Origin: an uncultured Ignavibacteria bacterium
GTDB lineage: Bacteria; Bacteroidota; Ignavibacteria; Ignavibacteriales; Melioribacteraceae
Direction of reading: 5' to 3'
Length of the DNA: 6,468 bases
NCBI GenBank assembly: GCA_937930275.1
Contig: CALGLM010000044.1
Coordinates: 1 to 6,468 of the forward strand
The number at the start of each line of letters is the position of its first letter. Positions within the stretch are counted from its first letter, which is position 1. Shown piece by piece: positions 6,247 to 6,468 of the stretch. The position numbers were made by a program, and so were the translations under genes. The notes beneath the pieces were generated by a model, which saw only the letters and a program-made list of their open reading frames with translations, was not told the DNA's origin and made no database searches.

Positions 6247-6422
6247 TTAATTAGTAGTAATTCTTCTTTGCCAAGTATCGTCTCTTATTTCGCCACGTTT
6301 TGTAGATGATAACAATTCGTAATCATTATATCCGTTTAAATCACCAAAGATAAAAAGAACTCCCCCTTCAATTTGGTTATAGTACCAAATTTCGTATGGT
6401 TTCATATTTGTTTCGTTTGGGT
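6247..6422 (-). CDS. C-terminal fragment of a probable GWxTD-domain protein
   Basis: Only the last 57 residues are genomic, from PNETNMKPYEIWYY to QRRITTN. The core KPYEIWYYNQIEGGVLFIFGDLNGYNDYELLSSTKRGEIRDDTW resembles the conserved end of GWxTD-domain proteins, large secreted or envelope-associated proteins common in Ignavibacteria/Chlorobi and related phyla, where 'YEIW.Y', an 'F.D..G..dYeL.hS' block and 'G...d..W' recur. The function of this family is poorly known. The N-terminus is missing because the assembled sequence changes to sequencing adapter at 6423. The frame's apparent upstream start (GTG at 6456, giving a TGVQTCALPI stretch) is adapter and must not be annotated. The stop lies two bases before the acyltransferase ATG. 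The family call is from memory of the motif pattern, hence moderate confidence. Confidence 0.65.
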
Positions 6423-6468
6423 AGATCGGAAGAGCACACGTCTGAACTCCAGTCACCGTACGTAATCT
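6423..6468 (+). other. Illumina TruSeq adapter contamination with index 22
   Basis: The plus strand reads AGATCGGAAGAGCACACGTC and continues to CAGTCAC at 6456. This is the TruSeq read-1 3' adapter, starting with the A of A-tailing at 6423. It is followed by CGTACGTA at 6457-6464, which matches TruSeq index 22, and by ATCT, the next four bases of the constant adapter. The block is a library artefact carried into the contig end, not organism DNA. The true genomic sequence stops at about 6422. Confidence 0.98.

Noticed and set aside
1..6422. Search for CRISPR arrays, tRNA/rRNA genes, insertion sequences, riboswitches and rho-independent terminators
   Set aside because: There is almost no non-coding space (gaps of 30 bases or less). 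No spaced repeats, terminal inverted repeats, tRNA-like folds or GC hairpin plus T-run were recognised by eye.

Overview
The window is an AT-rich bacterial contig end read almost entirely from the minus strand. Every gene points the same way, from about 6422 down to 1. The genes abut or overlap, and the longest gap between them is 30 nt. Family content suggests a Gram-negative from the Bacteroidota/Chlorobi side of the tree, with Ignavibacteria or a relative as my best guess. The reasons are the AT-rich DNA, a GWxTD-type protein tail, an AtpZ + AtpI-like + AtpB-E-F-H-A order, a bactofilin just upstream, and lipid A/LPS-type enzymes. The taxonomic placement is inference.

In transcription order (right to left): positions 6423-6468 are not genomic but an Illumina TruSeq adapter with index. 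Next come the tail of a probable GWxTD-domain protein (6247-6422), a lipid A-type lauroyl/myristoyl acyltransferase (5363-6244), a family 9 (heptosyltransferase-like) glycosyltransferase (4344-5363), a membrane-anchored M23/LytM endopeptidase (3491-4354) and a bactofilin (3129-3482). The F1Fo ATP synthase block follows: atpZ (2880-3128), an atpI-like four-helix protein (2498-2893), atpB (1663-2517), atpE (1414-1632), atpF (845-1387), atpH (288-842), and the first 89 codons of atpA (1-268), cut by the window edge.

Functionally there are two modules in one directon. The upstream half builds the envelope: outer-membrane lipid acylation, sugar transfer to LPS-like core, peptidoglycan remodelling, and a cytoskeletal scaffold likely to position the peptidase. 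The downstream half makes the membrane rotor/stator of a proton-type ATP synthase. Tight junctions (TAATG, stop/SD overlap, 11-20 nt overlaps) indicate translational coupling. No internal terminator or promoter was recognised, so one long transcript is plausible but unproven.

I found no previously undescribed system. The most solid unexpected signal is the adapter sequence and the chimeric reading frame it creates. The most interesting biological points are the gapless link between envelope and ATP synthase genes, and the TTG/A8 overlap between atpZ and the atpI-like gene. No tRNA, rRNA, CRISPR, mobile element or non-coding stretch above 300 bases is present.
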